64,000 nt of DNA from Clitopilus passeckerianus (GCA_944990035.1 CALYLX010000159.1:1240001-1304000), one strand, 5' to 3'; numbered from the stretch's first letter, positions 1-11,500 are shown. Translations and numbers: made by a program. The notes: generated by a model not told the origin, from the sequence alone.

Positions 1-801
1 TGTCGTTGTTGCTAGGGTAGGTTCTTCCAAAATTCTTCCTTTGAAGACATTGTTGGATCGTGTGACCTTCTTGGAGCAATAGTAGCACAAGTTGTTCTTC
101 TTGTGATGTTCTCTTCCTCCTGGGTGAGGCGGCGTTTGGGTGGATCAGTGGTGAAACGATCAACATCCATAGCCATTGGGTCTCGGGCTCCAGTAGGTGT
201 TTTGTAAGCACCTTTGACCATATCAGATGTCTTGATGATACGGGTATGTCCCATGATTGTCTTGGCACGTCGCCAGTTGTTGTCAAACTGGACGGCTTTC
301 TTGACCCAATCGTCGAATGTGGTAGGAGGGGAATCGGAAAAGAGAATTTTCTCTCGGAGTTTGGGGTAAGTCCTTCCATGAAGATCTCAATCTTTGCAGT
401 GTCACCGCTGAGATCAGTTCGTGCAAGAATATTCTTGAAGACGGTGACAAATTCGTCAGCTGTCCCATCCTGTCGTAAGGCTTTGAGTTGGAGGAGTGCG
501 GCAGCTTTGTCGTCGGTAGGGAAAAGGCTTCTTTGAATTGGTTGATAAATTCAGCGTAGGTGGCTTTCCTTTCAGCTGCTGAATATTTATCGTGAAATTC
601 TAATCCCCATGCTGCTGCAGTTCCTTCTTTGAGGAAGGATAGGGCGATGCGAATCTTCTTGTCATCTTCGAGTTGGTTGAGGTTGTTTAGGATGAGGTAG
701 TCTTCAAGTTCCTGAATGAACTTTCTGGTCTTGGATCGGTCTCCGGAGAACGTTTGGGGTTTGGCTCCAATGTCCTTCTTGTTGTTGTTGTCTTGTGACA
801 T
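1..801 (-). pseudogene. gag of element B, frameshifted and cut by the window edge
   Basis: The start codon is at 801, with the same N-terminus (MSQDNNNKK) as the gag of element A. Compared with A the frame is broken by small indels in homopolymers: one G lost near 507, two G gained near 327, and one T lost near 68 and near 113. The part encoding the zinc knuckle is present but out of frame. Either this copy is decaying, or repeat consensus errors remain in the assembly; the clean host genes in the same window favour real change or poor polishing of repeats. Confidence 0.8.
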
Positions 802-1395
802 TTCGTAGTCGAAATCGAAGTCGGTCTCTGGTTCAATTGTTTCTGCACTGGGCGCTCCTCTGGCTCAGCTGTGGGGCTCTCCTCTAGCTGTTGTTGTACT
901 TGGTGTTCTTCTTCTTCCTCTTCGGGCAAGACAGAAGCGCTGGTAGACGGGACTAGTGATGGGTTCCTGGATATTGCTGTGGGTAATGGTGCGAAGCGTC
1001 GCTGTTCCTCCTCGTCTACTTCAATGTCGTGTTCTCGTTGAGCTCGGACAATAGCAGGGGTCTTATGAGGTCGTTCAGGGGTAGGGAAGTCTAGAGCGTG
1101 GAAGTGTCTGTTTTCAACGGCAACGGTGGTGAATGTGAATTTGCCAAGGAGAGAGGCGTAGCACCAGCGGTTATTGTTGTGATTAAAACCGCAGTAGCTT
1201 CCGTTGGTGAACTTGTAGACGTTGTTGGTTCCTTCTACTAGAGTGGTATTTCGTGGCGGGTGGTCTGCCCTGTGTACGACCGTGGTGACTGAGTGGTAGC
1301 CGCAACGGCAATCGGCCTGTTGCGTGCTTCTGCTGTGTTGTCGTGGGGTGGGCCTGCGCTAACAATGAGCGGGCCTTCTGAACAGCTTGACCTTT

Positions 1396-1861
1396 TGTTA
1401 AGGCAGAGCCTAACAACTTAGGTAATACTGTTTACGCTCGATGTCTTTTGATAAACAAAGACAGAGATTTGTCAGCAGCTGCGGCTGTACTGACGACCTG
1501 GTGAGATTGACGAAGCAAGGGACTTAAAGGCGAAGTAAAGAACTAAGCAGTTAGGTAGATTGCCTAGGTCAAGCTGAGGAGCCTTGACCAAATGGTACAG
1601 GTTTATATACCTATCTAGTAGTTCTAAATATAGCACATGCGCAGCATGCTGAGTAAGTAATGAGTCATGCGCAGCATGATGAGTAAGTACATGAGTCAGA
1701 AAGAGTCAGATAAGGTATAAGTCTCTCACGATCGTGAGAGATGCGGAGTAAGCATGGAAAAAGATGAAAAATGCGCAGTGATGCGCAGCATATGTGAGTA
1801 ATCGTGCATAGGTAAGCGGGCCGGGGTATGTAAGGAGAAACATGTAAGCAAAATCATAACA
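1396..1861 (-). repeat. 5' LTR of element B (466 bp)
   Basis: The repeat begins TGTTAAGG and ends CATAACA on the plus strand, giving TG...CA ends. It matches the LTRs of element A apart from one extra T and a few substitutions (near 1530). It carries a TATA box on the minus strand (1602-1609), the 11-nt putative transcript start (1566-1576) and a perfect 20-bp palindrome (1722-1741). The primer-binding match lies just outside at 1383-1393. Confidence 0.93.
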
Positions 1862-2326
1862 AGTTCCTTGTTTGTTCAGGGTGCCATCAACGTTTCGTGC
1901 TGTAATCGGTTGTCGGAGTGGGAGTAGCGGGAGGTGATGTGTCTTGGCAAAGACGGAGTCGATAAATGACCCTTGCGCTCCAGAGTCAATGAGAGCTTTT
2001 GTGCCGGCGATTGTTGTATTTCCATCTAGGGGGTCTTGTAGAGAGATTGGGATACGCATAGATTCAGCATAAAAATCAGTAGCTACAAGTACACTGGAAA
2101 TATCAATCGGGCGAGGAAGTACTGACGTCGGCTTTGCAGTCTTCCTCTTTAAAAACCCTCAGCCTCTGCTTCGGTGTAGAATTCAGCGGCTTCTTCTTGG
2201 GGCATGTCAGCTAGGACTGCTCTGACATATTTGATCAACTCGGCTCCCTTCTCAGGTTTCTTGTGGAATCGGCTGTCGTTGTTGCTAGGGTAGGTTCTTC
2301 CAAAACTCTTCCTTTGAAGACATTGC
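1862..2326 (-). pseudogene. Protease and gag C-terminus fragment of element C
   Basis: Minus-strand reading gives the aspartic protease core (ALIDSGAQG) at about 1960-2000 and then, across a frame change, the gag C-terminus with its stop near 2103. The protease frame here keeps five G at 2029-2033 where element A has four, so this copy preserves the reading frame that A lost. It is truncated upstream by the 2326/2327 junction and downstream by the LTR of element B. Confidence 0.8.
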
Positions 2327-3132
2327 TAGGTCAAGCTAAGGAGCCTTGACCAAATGGTACAGGTTTATATACCTATCTAGTAGTTCTAAATATAGTACAT
2401 GCGCAGCATGCTGAGTAAGTAATTGTTATGATTTTGCTTACATGTTTCTCCTTACATACCCCGGCCCGCTTACCTATGCACGATTACTCACATATGCTGC
2501 GCATCACTGCGCATTTTTCATCTTTTTCCATGCTTACTCCGCATCTCTCACGATCGTGAGAGACTTATACCTTATCTGACTCTTTCTGACTCGCATTGAG
2601 TCATACTGACTCATGTACTTACTCATCATGCTGCGCATGACTCATTACTTACTCAGCATGCTGCGCATGTGCTATATTTAGAACTACTAGATAGGTATAT
2701 AAACCTGTACCATTTGGTCAAGGCTCCTCAGCTTGACCTAGGCAATCTACCTAACTGCTTAGTTCTCTACTTCGCCTTTAAGTCCCTTGCTTCGTCAATC
2801 TCACCAGGTCGTCAGTACAGCCGCAGCTGCTGACAAATCTCTGTCTTTGTTTATCAAAGACATCGAGCGTAAACAGTATTACCTAAGTTGTTAGGCTCTG
2901 CCTTAACATAATGAGTCATGCGCAGCATGATGAGTAAGTACATGAGTCAGTATGACTCAATGCGAGTCAGAAAGAGTCAGATAAGGTATAAGTCTCTCAC
3001 GATCGTGAGAGATGCGGAGTAAGCATGGAAAAAGATGAAAAATGCGCAGTGATGCGCAGCATATGTGAGTAATCGTGCATAGGTAAGCGGGCCGGGGTAT
3101 GTAAGGAGAAACATGTAAGCAAAATCATAACA
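2327..3132 (-). repeat. Partial LTR of element C, split by a solo LTR
   Basis: The LTR sequence runs 2327-2423 and resumes at 2909-3132. It belongs to the LTR variant with an extra 20-bp segment (about 2949-2968) that the LTRs of A and B lack. The palindrome recurs at 2993-3012. The pol frame of element D reads through the 3132/3133 junction into this LTR and stops at 2997. Confidence 0.88.
2424..2908 (+). repeat. Inverted solo LTR inserted in the LTR of element C
   Basis: This complete 485-bp LTR is in the opposite orientation (TGTTATG...CTTAACA on the plus strand) and has no internal region beside it. It is bounded by TAAT at 2420-2423 and 2909-2912, consistent with a short target duplication (4 bp visible, where element A shows 5). 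It carries the same extra 20-bp segment as its host LTR. A solo LTR of this kind usually arises by recombination between the two LTRs of a full element. Confidence 0.88.
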
Positions 3133-6100
3133 CTCACCGTCCCTGGCGCATCGAAGGAATACAATCGAGATAGAGAATCCGAAAGGATATTCTCCACTCC
3201 AGGTACGTAGATGATTTCGAAGTCAAATTCGGAGATCTTTTCTAACCACCGGTCCTGTCTTCCTGACAGGTCCTTTTGCTTCAGCAGGTGAACAAGACCC
3301 TTGTGGTCTGTGTACCATCGAAAATGGACACCCTGCAGTATGTCGCGATGCCTTAGCATGGATTCCACGCCGGCTAACATCTCGATCTCGTGCACAGGAT
3401 AATTCTGTTGCGCAGAATTCAGCTTAGCCGAATAGAACGCAGCCACTTTGGCCGTTTTCCAATCTCCCCCTTGGCTGACGACACCAGCAATTCCAGTGAT
3501 GCAACCGTCAGTTACAAGGTTCACAGGAGGTGTGTCCTTTCCATAGGTAAGTGGTTTCCGGTGGTGGTCTTTGCACGATGACGCTAACCGTTTGATATCT
3601 TCAAAGGCGCGTTGATGGGTGTGTTCCCAACGGAAGGGAACAGTATCACCCGTCAAACCGTGTAGAATCCCCATCGGGATGCGTACACGGTCAATGTCAT
3701 CTGCGAGGTATCCGGCCACACCGAGAAATCCTCGCAGAAGGTCTCTGTTCGTAGGGACCTTCCATTTTACCAACGCATCGACCTTTTCAGGATCCATTTT
3801 GATCCCTTCATCGTCGATGATGCGTCCGAGTACCTTCATATCCTTGCACAGGAATTGGAGCTTTTTCTCCGAAAGGTAAAACCGTTCCCTTTTCAGAATA
3901 TCTAGCACAATTCTGACATGCTCGATGTGTTCCTTCAGGGTATTCGAATAAATGATGATATCATCAAGATATACATCAAGGAACCGGCCAATATACGATG
4001 AGAGCAGGTAGTTCATCAGCGCTTGGTAGGTTGCCGGTGCATTACAGTCTCCCTGTTGCACAACATTACTGACCATGTTTCCATCGGGGGTGGAAACAGC
4101 AGAGCGTTCAACATGTTCAGGTACGATCCTGATCTGTTCATACGCGTCCTGCCCGTCAATAATTGACCGATACTTTGCAGCAGCGGCCCTCCTCAAGATA
4201 CCATCAATATCCGGCAAAGGAGATGATAACTTCTTGGTATTTGCGTTGCGCTCGCGCAAATCAAACACGGTACGCATTCTGATTGGTTCTCCAGCCTTTC
4301 CAGGCTTCTTTACGAACAGAATGGGAACGGTATTCCCAGCGCTGGTGACCTTCCACCTGCCGCTTTTGATATACACGTCCCTTTTTTCAATCCATTGCAC
4401 TTTCATCGGTTCAGGACAACGCGATGGACGCCACGGATACACCTTATGCAGATCAATCAAAGGTATAGTATGGTTTATTGCCCTCAAAGGAGGCAACGGA
4501 GTCTCACTCGCAAGTTTACAGAGTGGTCTCGCATACTCACGAAGTTTCTCTCGAATCTTTTCGAGGTCATCTTCATACAAGGACATTGCCCGAGAGGACA
4601 ATGTCGTTACACCAGGACCCTTCAGAGGTAACGAGGTGAGGTTACCAATTGTAATGCTCGGTGGATTCACACTGAATGTCACTCGATGCTGATACAGCCA
4701 TGGTGTGCCAAGAATCACATCATAATTTGAGATGTTAATTACATCAAAATGACGATCCTCTCCTATCCCCTGGTATTCCAGCCTGGCGGATACGGCATAA
4801 TTCACGCGTGAGCGCGACCCTTGCACAGCAAGCTGTACCAAAATAGGTGAAGTTAGTTCCTTCCTCGTCAAGTTGAGTTGTTGAACTAACATTGTTGACA
4901 CAAAATCACCGAGTGATCCTGAGTCGATTAACGCCTTCGCCGGGTGCCCATTGATGCGGACAACAACGACGAGTGGCTTAGGAACGGACCTAGAAGGGTC
5001 TTTTGTCATTGACGCGTTCCTTTGCAAAGAAGGGTACGTACCAGCTTGTACCTGCTGACCGTAAAGATCAATGATGATGCCAGTGCGTCGATCATTCCTT
5101 CTCCTATTGCCTCGGTAAGGGTAAGCGCGAGGCTGTGGGCGTACTTTGAAGAGATTGGTGAGTAAATCATGTTCTCCTCTCTCAAAAAAGTCCCATCGAG
5201 GTCTTTTCAGAACCCTCTTCGCATACCAGTTGTTCAGATTGAACTTGCGCATGCGAAGGTACCTTCCAGCAATCAAATTCTTTGATCGCCGGTAAGTGTC
5301 AATGATTTCATATTCATCATTATTGATTCTGTGCACGTCAAAGATCCTGACGCGCTTCTGTTCCTTAGGTCGGAAACTGGAATCAAGCACACGTTGGGCA
5401 TTCCAAGCCCACATATCCGGAGGGGATAACTTAGTGCACATCCGATCATAATCATAGATTGGTTTGTTCGTGTACTGGCTCATTGCACGAGCGTACCATG
5501 CGGCAGGTGAGAATTCCGGATTCTCAACCGTGCTAATTCGAACTCTCAAACCATCGTGCTCAGGGTGAACACTATCCATCACAATCAAGTGGTCCGGATC
5601 GGTTTGGTACACCAGAAAACGGGTGTCAATATCCGTAAGTGATTCCTTAGGATCTCCTGGATAGGGTGACGAACTTTCAAGCAGGAACATCATCTTCCTC
5701 GCGTGAACATCGCCAATAGTCATTCTAGGGCCCGAGATAGCCTCATCTTTCTGGGCGAACTTCATTCGAAAGTCCGTGAAGATTAACCATTCGCGCTCAG
5801 GATGACGGTGCCAAGTTCTCAATGAGATAGGTACGCTAATATCCCTTGAGAGGATATCATCGAGCTCAGCACCCGTTAGCTTCTTGTGTGCGTTTGATCG
5901 CTCATCAAACGGGTCGACGAAGTCAGGGTAAAGTTCCCTGGGAGGTATGATCTCCCTTCCCGGAAACTCAAAATCCGAATTATGATCGGTTACTGACGCA
6001 TTAGACACTTCAGAATCTGTGTCATTGTCAAGGGCCCAGTCCACCATACCAAGGTTCAAGGTTTGAGTGGTCTCGGCCAGACTTGCCTCACGAAGTTTTT

Positions 6101-6536
6101 CGGTGCGGTCAAAGTCAATTCCTACGCTGAAGTTACTAACTCCAGGTGGTTTCCTTGCTTCCTTTAGCCGTATTGGCCTTGGGGCAGTTCCTGGACATAT
6201 GTCCGGGTTCCTTGCAACGGAAGCAACATCCTTCAGCGCGAAGTTGCTCTTTCTCTTCCTCGCTGAGGTGAGTTTTGGCATTCGCGTTTCCTCCATTTGA
6301 TTTGGAAGAATTGGACTCATTCTTCCCGTATCCAGAATTATTTCCGGACGTGGAAGGCTTGTTACGGCGCTGATCATTAGACTTGGTCTGATGATTTTGG
6401 CGAGAACCCTGACGGTGAGAGTTTCCACCGCCATTTCCAGCCTTGGAAGGCTGAGGGTCTCGGCGCTGTTCATTTCGGCCATGGTCAGGTCGATCATTAC
6501 GACGTTCCTCATTGCCAACAGCCTCTGCCATCTCAA
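3133..6536 (-). pseudogene. Element D pol: protease, reverse transcriptase and RNase H; integrase lost
   Basis: One long minus-strand frame is open from 6536 to 3133 and runs into the LTR of element C, stopping at 2997. The authentic pol part probably starts near 6150, where the gag frame stops. Visible are an aspartic protease motif (ALIDSGSLGDF, near 4905-4930), reverse transcriptase with VYLDDIIIYS (near 3965), and an RNase H-like region that begins LVTDG (near 3510) and ends NILSDSLSRLYSF. A linker of about 350 residues precedes the protease. No integrase zinc finger or DDE core follows, so the protein could not support integration. Confidence 0.85.
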
Positions 6537-7131
6537 TGTATTCGGCCTCGCGAACTACATGAGACCATTTGGCAGTCTCTGGATTGATCTTGGCCATGTA
6601 AAGGGCCTTCCGATTGACGGACGGAAGTTGTGGAACAACTTCACAACCTTTTCCTTTTGCGGTAAGAACCGACTGTAAGGAATAATTCATTCAACTCAGC
6701 AACGTAGTCCCTGACTGATCGATTGCCTTGTTGACAGCGTTCCAGGCGCTGGCGTTGCTTATCCCTGTAATTCAGAGGGAAACACGCATTGAAGAGTCCA
6801 ATGAAGAACTCCTCGAGGGTCCATTTCTCCGGATGGTGAGAAACGGCCCTAGCATAGTAAGTATATGCTCTTCCGGTGAGGAATTCAGACAAGACTAAAA
6901 CTTGTCGTCGTTTCTCTACCAGGCCATACTTGACGTAGGCGGTCCCATGGGTAAGGAACTTCTGGAACTGCTGCAAATCAGCAGAACCAGAGTACTTCTC
7001 CGGCGGGGTAGGCTTGATCAAGGTCCTAACATAGGCCATTGATCGAGATTTGCGATGCTTACGCCCCTTTCGGCCCTTTCGGGTCCTTCGGCGGCGGCGG
7101 CCTCTATCCTCAGAAGATTCGGAGGAGGAAG
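6136..7131 (-). pseudogene. Element D gag, downstream part with capsid and zinc knuckle
   Basis: The frame continues from 14328 once element A is removed. A basic stretch and MAYVRTLIKPTPPEKY lead into a retrotransposon gag domain (7039-6650). A frame change follows near 6660, in a run of A and G, and probably another near 6610; the open frame then ends with one CCHC knuckle (CFRCKEPGHMSRNC, near 6205-6165) and a stop at 6136. The pol frame overlaps this segment. The indels make gag non-functional as read. Confidence 0.82.
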
Positions 7132-7596
7132 TGTTAAGGCAGAGCCTAACAACTTAGGTAATACTGTTTACGCTCGATGTCTTTGATAAACAAAGACAGA
7201 GATTTGTCAGCAGCTGCGGCTGTACTGACGACCTGGTGAGATTGACGAAGCAAGGGACTTAAAGGCGAAATAGAGAACTAAGCAGTTAGGTAGATTGCCT
7301 AGGTCAAGCTGAGGAGCCTTGACCAAATGGTACAGGTTTATATACCTATCTAGTAGTTCTAAATATAGCACATGCGCAGCATGCTGAGTAAGTAATGAGT
7401 CATGCGCAGCATGATGAGTAAGTACATGAGTCAGAAAGAGTCAGATAAGGTATAAGTCTCTCACGATCGTGAGAGATGCGGAGTAAGCATGGAAAAAGAT
7501 GAAAAATGCGCAGTGATGCGCAGCATATGTGAGTAATCGTGCATAGGTAAGCGGGCCGGGGTATGTAAGGAGAAACATGTAAGCAAAATCATAACA
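7132..7596 (-). repeat. 3' LTR of element A (465 bp)
   Basis: The ends are TG...CA with the terminal repeat TGTTA / TAACA. The inferred start of R is at 7301-7311. The 20-bp palindrome lies at 7457-7476. ORF4 reads through the left end of U3 and stops at 7461. Confidence 0.95.
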
Positions 7597-7936
7597 TTAC
7601 CCTCGCTATCGTTGAAGTCTCCGACTTCAATTCCTTCCTTTACCCCGAAGTGACGGTCTATGCCCTTGTGGTAGCGTTGTGGGCAGCTAACCGGGTAATG
7701 GCCTGGGCCACGATGATGGCACCGACGACACACAAAACGAAAGCAATGACACTGTCGGTGTCTGCCTCCACAAATGTAGCATCCGAACCATCTGGGTGGT
7801 GGTGGTCTGTTGGCAAGGTATCCGGTGCGCGGCGCCTTCTGGGACGATACTGTCGAGGGAAGGTTCACCAGCGTTGGTGAGTCGGACTCTGGTGGGCTTT
7901 CGAATGCGGAGAGGTATGGCGTTGGAGGGTTTGCCA
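7461..7936 (-). CDS. ORF4 of element A: post-pol protein with a Cys/His cluster
   Basis: The frame is open from 8051, but the first ATG is at 7936 (MANPPTPYL). A Pro/Ser-rich stretch leads to a dense cysteine region near 7790-7690: CYIC, then CHC, then CRRC followed by HHRGPGHYPVSC. The last part resembles a CCHC zinc knuckle with two extra residues (C-x2-C-x6-H-x4-C). The frame then crosses into the 3' LTR, which supplies its last 45 codons. It overlaps the end of ORF3 in another frame; joined by a frame change the two would make one gag-like protein. I do not know a named family for it; a nucleic-acid-binding role is inference. Confidence 0.55.
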
Positions 7937-7986
7937 TTGGGATTGATGTTTTCCTTGTTGTCGTTCTGTTCTTTTTGACGAAGGGG

Positions 7987-8490
7987 TTATGTTTTATTTT
8001 GCGGCGGTGTGTAAATTGGTGACGGGAGGAAATGCTCGTAGGGTTCCGCAAACTTGACGTGCAGTGAGGATTGTGACTTCCTCTTCTTGACTTTCCTCAG
8101 GCCCCCAGGGATTGGAGGCAAGGGTTTCAAGTCTGTCTCCTCTGGGTTGTTGAACCAGTTTTGTCGTTCGGGGAAGAATTCGTCGAGGAAAGCTGTTCCT
8201 CCAATAGCAAAGAAGAGGTCTGTGAGGGTCTCCTCCGTTTCTCGATCAACTTTGTCCAAAAGTTGATCAAGATCGTCAGTGGTTTTCGCAAATTGGTGGC
8301 GCAGACGAGCCACTTCGTTGCGAGTTTCGGTTCGTCGGTTTTGGTAGAGGGTTCCTTGTTCTCCCACAGCGGTGAGAGGGTTGTCGTTGCTGCTCCAGGC
8401 AGTATGTGTACGGAGCGCCGTAATAGCGGTATCGGATTTGAAGGTGTTGCGGATGATGGTGCGGTCGTAGGAAGAGGCATTTTGAGACAT
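7987..8490 (-). CDS. ORF3 of element A: 167-residue post-pol protein of unknown function
   Basis: The ATG at 8490 lies 28 nt after the pol stop codon. The protein starts MSQNASSYDRT, has a helical, charged middle with coiled-coil potential (RNEVARLRHQFAKTTDDLDQ), and ends in a Pro/Lys-rich tail (QNKT). It has no signal peptide or membrane segment, so it is not an envelope-type ORF. Such a reading frame between integrase and the 3' LTR is not part of the standard gag-pol layout of chromoviruses. Function unknown. Confidence 0.6.
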   Translation of the reverse strand: MSQNASSYDRTIIRNTFKSDTAITALRTHTAWSSNDNPLTAVGEQGTLYQNRRTETRNEVARLRHQFAKTTDDLDQLLDKVDRETEETLTDLFFAIGGTAFLDEFFPERQNWFNNPEETDLKPLPPIPGGLRKVKKRKSQSSLHVKFAEPYEHFLPSPIYTPPQNKT

Positions 8491-8518
8491 TGTTATATAG
8501 TGGATGTGAGTGGGTTTG

Positions 8519-11500
8519 CTATGTGGTGTCAGGTGAGTTTCTTCCTCTTTTTATACTCGGTGAGTATTTTCTTGCCCGCAGTTCCGACTCGGGCATCCAT
8601 TCGTTGTCCGCTGATGGCCATCCCTTCCATTTTACGAGGTATCTGTGTCGCCCTTTGCCTTGTTTCTGATGGGCCACAATTGCTTCTATTTCGTATTCTT
8701 CTATTCCGTCGATTTCGTCAGGTGGCGGTTTAGAGAAGCTGGGTCCATGCGCTTTGGTGGAGATGTAACGGGTGAGAAGTGACGCGTGAATCACCGGGTG
8801 GATCTTCCATCGTCTTGGCAGGTCGAGTTTATAGGTCAGGTGTCCTTTTACCTCAAGTATCTTGAAGGGTCCTTCTCGTTTGGGTGCTAGTTTCTTGGAG
8901 ATGTTTCCTTGATTGAGATTTGTGGCTTCTAACCACACCTTTTCTCCGACTTTGAATGGGGTGAACTGTCGTGTGATCTTCTCTGCCATGCGTTGCGCAG
9001 CAAGTGCATGTGCAGCATTTGCTTCATCGCGTGCTAGCAGAAGTTCCTTGATCCGTTTGTCAACTGCGGGAATTTTGCTAGTGGGAGCAACTGATGGGAG
9101 TGCAGGTGGTTCGTATCCCATCATTAGGTAGAATGGGGTTCGTTTGGTGACAGAGTGTGTTCGGCTGTTGTAGGAGAATTCTAGAGTGGTAATCCATTTG
9201 GACCAGGATTCGGGGTTCTGTGCACAGAAGATGCGGAGATAGGCATCAATCTCCTGATTGATCCTTTCTGTCGCACCATCGGTTTGTGGGTGGTAGGCGG
9301 TGCTCATGTTGAGCTTGATTCCAAGGAGTCGTCCCATTTCTTGGAAAACTTTAGAGGCGAATTGAGGTCCTCTGTCTGAAATTCCTTTGTCGGGAAGTCC
9401 AAAGCGACGGTAAACGTTGTCAATGTAGGCGTTTGCAGTTCCTGTGGCGTCGATTTTCTTTGTGCAAGGGATGAAAATTGCCCCTTCGTAGCTCCATGGT
9501 CGACCACGGCCATAATGCTATCGAAACCATCACTCTCTGGGAGATCCGTGTGAAAATCGTACGTCACTAGCGAAAATGGCCTAGTGGTTTCGGATTTGAT
9601 GGGCATTAATGGTGGAGCGGTGGGGTGGCGATTGATTTTCATTTGCTGGCACATTGCACAGCCCTGCACAAAGTTCTTGATGAACACTGACATCCCTGGC
9701 CACCAGTAGTCCTTCCGGACTTTTTCCAGTGTCCCAAATTGTCCAGGGTGTCCTGCGCTGGGTAGATCGTGATAACGTTGGACTATCTTCCTTCGGAGGT
9801 CTTCGTCATCTGGTACCACACACTTGTCCTTGTAGTACAAGATGCCATCGTCAAATTTCCAGTCTTCCAGGTTTGATCGGATTGGTGGGGGTCCGTCTTC
9901 TTTGGCGGTGCGAATGGCGTCAACAATCAGTTTGTCATTGACCATCTTGTGTACAATTTCGTCCTTTAGTTCAATGTCAATTGAGCGAAGGAAGAGCTTG
10001 TCGGGGAGGAGAATGATGTCTTCGTTGTCGGTGTCTTCACCTGGGATGTGGTCTGGTCGTCGAGATAGTGCGTCAGATTGTATCATCTTTGCACCAGGGG
10101 TGTGTACAAGTTTGATGTTAAACTGGGATAGCATCAAATTCCATCTTGCTTGTCGTCGGTTCAACTTCCGGGCTTCTCGGAAGTATGTGAGGTTTTTGTG
10201 ATCGGATAGAATCACAACTGAATGTTGGGATCCATGGAAGTAGTGTCGCCAGGTTTCTAATGCGCGGATAATGCCTAGAAGTTCTCGGTCGTAGATTTCA
10301 TAGTTCCGTTCTGTTTCCGAGAACGATTTAGATATGAAACCACATGGGTGCCATGATCCGTTGGCGTCACGTTGTTGTAGGACTGCTCCTGTTGCATGTT
10401 TTGAGGCGTCGCTTTCCACCACAAATGGCTTCGTGGGATCAGGCATCAGCAACACAGGCGCTTCCAGGAATTTGTCTTTCAGGGTAGTGAAAGCTTTGTG
10501 ACATTCATTGGTCCATTCCCATTTCTTGTCTTTCTTGGTGAGTTCGTTCAGCGGTTTGGCAATTTCCGCATATTTTCCGATGAACCTGCGGTAAAAGTTT
10601 CCGAATCCTAGGAATGATCGGACTTCCTTTACTGTAGTTGGCGTAGGCCAGTCGCGCATCCCTGCAAGTTTGACAGGGTCCATGGAGATCTTGTTTGGTT
10701 CAATGATGAACCCAAGGTATTCCACTCTTGTGGTGTCAAATTGGCATTTCTCTGCTTTGAGGTAGAGATCGTTGTTTTGTAGTCTTTGTAAGACTCTGCG
10801 TGTGCGTTCTCGGTGTTTTTCTGGATCGTTGGAGAAGATGAGGATGTCGTCCATGTAGATGATGACCCATCCTTCGTCTATCATGTCTCGGAAAAGGTGG
10901 TTCATCATTGCTTGGAAGGTACCGGGTGAGTTCATTAGTCCAAAGAACATCACCATTGGTTCAAATAACCCTCGGTTGGTCTTGAACGCTGCTTTCCATT
11001 GGTCACCATCTTTGATGCGGATGTTGTGATATCCCCATCGAATGTCGAGTTTGGTGAAGACAGTTGCTCCTTTGAGTTTATCGATGAGTTCGCTAGCCAG
11101 CGGTAAGGGGTAAGTGTTAGGTATTGTTCCTTCGTTGAGTCGTCGGTAATCCTGACATGGTCTCAGGGCTTCCGAGTCTTTCTTTGCAACAAAGAAGAAC
11201 GGAGATGCTTGTGGGGAGTTGGATTCTCGGATGTATCCTTTGGCTAGATTTTCCTTGAGAAACTCGTCGAGTTTTTCTTGCTCTAAGGGGCTGAGCGGAT
11301 AGACCTTGCAGTCTTTTGGCACGAAATCTGTCTTCAGATCTATGGCGTGATCCCAGGGTCGGCTTGGTGGGAATCGTTCGGATGCTGCTTTCTCAAAGAC
11401 TTTTCTGTAGTCTTGAAGATAGTCGGGGATGATTTCGTCAAGGGATTTCTTTGGTTCCTTATCTTCTCGTTTATGTTCCAGAGCTTGCGAAATTGATGTT

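Larger units (their letters stand above)
1..1861 (-). mobile_element. Element B: 5' part of a chromovirus of the same family as element A
   Basis: Bases 1-1395 match 12478-13867 of element A (gag and leader) almost base for base, and an LTR of the same family follows at 1396-1861. Read on the minus strand this is 5' LTR, primer-binding site, leader and gag; the rest lies off the left edge of the window. The LTR end abuts a protease sequence of another copy (element C), so B was inserted into C. Most differences from A are one- or two-base changes in homopolymer runs. Confidence 0.9.
1862..3132 (-). mobile_element. Element C: internally deleted remnant of the same chromovirus family
   Basis: It consists of a protease and gag 3' fragment (1862-2326) fused directly to the inner part of an LTR (2327-2423 and 2909-3132). 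In an intact element about 1.35 kb of gag and leader plus the first 170-180 bp of the LTR would lie between them. The junction falls at a shared ATTG, which suggests a microhomology deletion. The LTR end at 3132 abuts the pol of element D, so C entered D. A second LTR (2424-2908) sits inverted inside this LTR. Confidence 0.85.

Noticed and set aside
7461..8490. Envelope-like third ORF in element A
   Set aside because: No signal peptide, transmembrane helix or cleavage site; the Cys/His cluster points to nucleic-acid binding instead.
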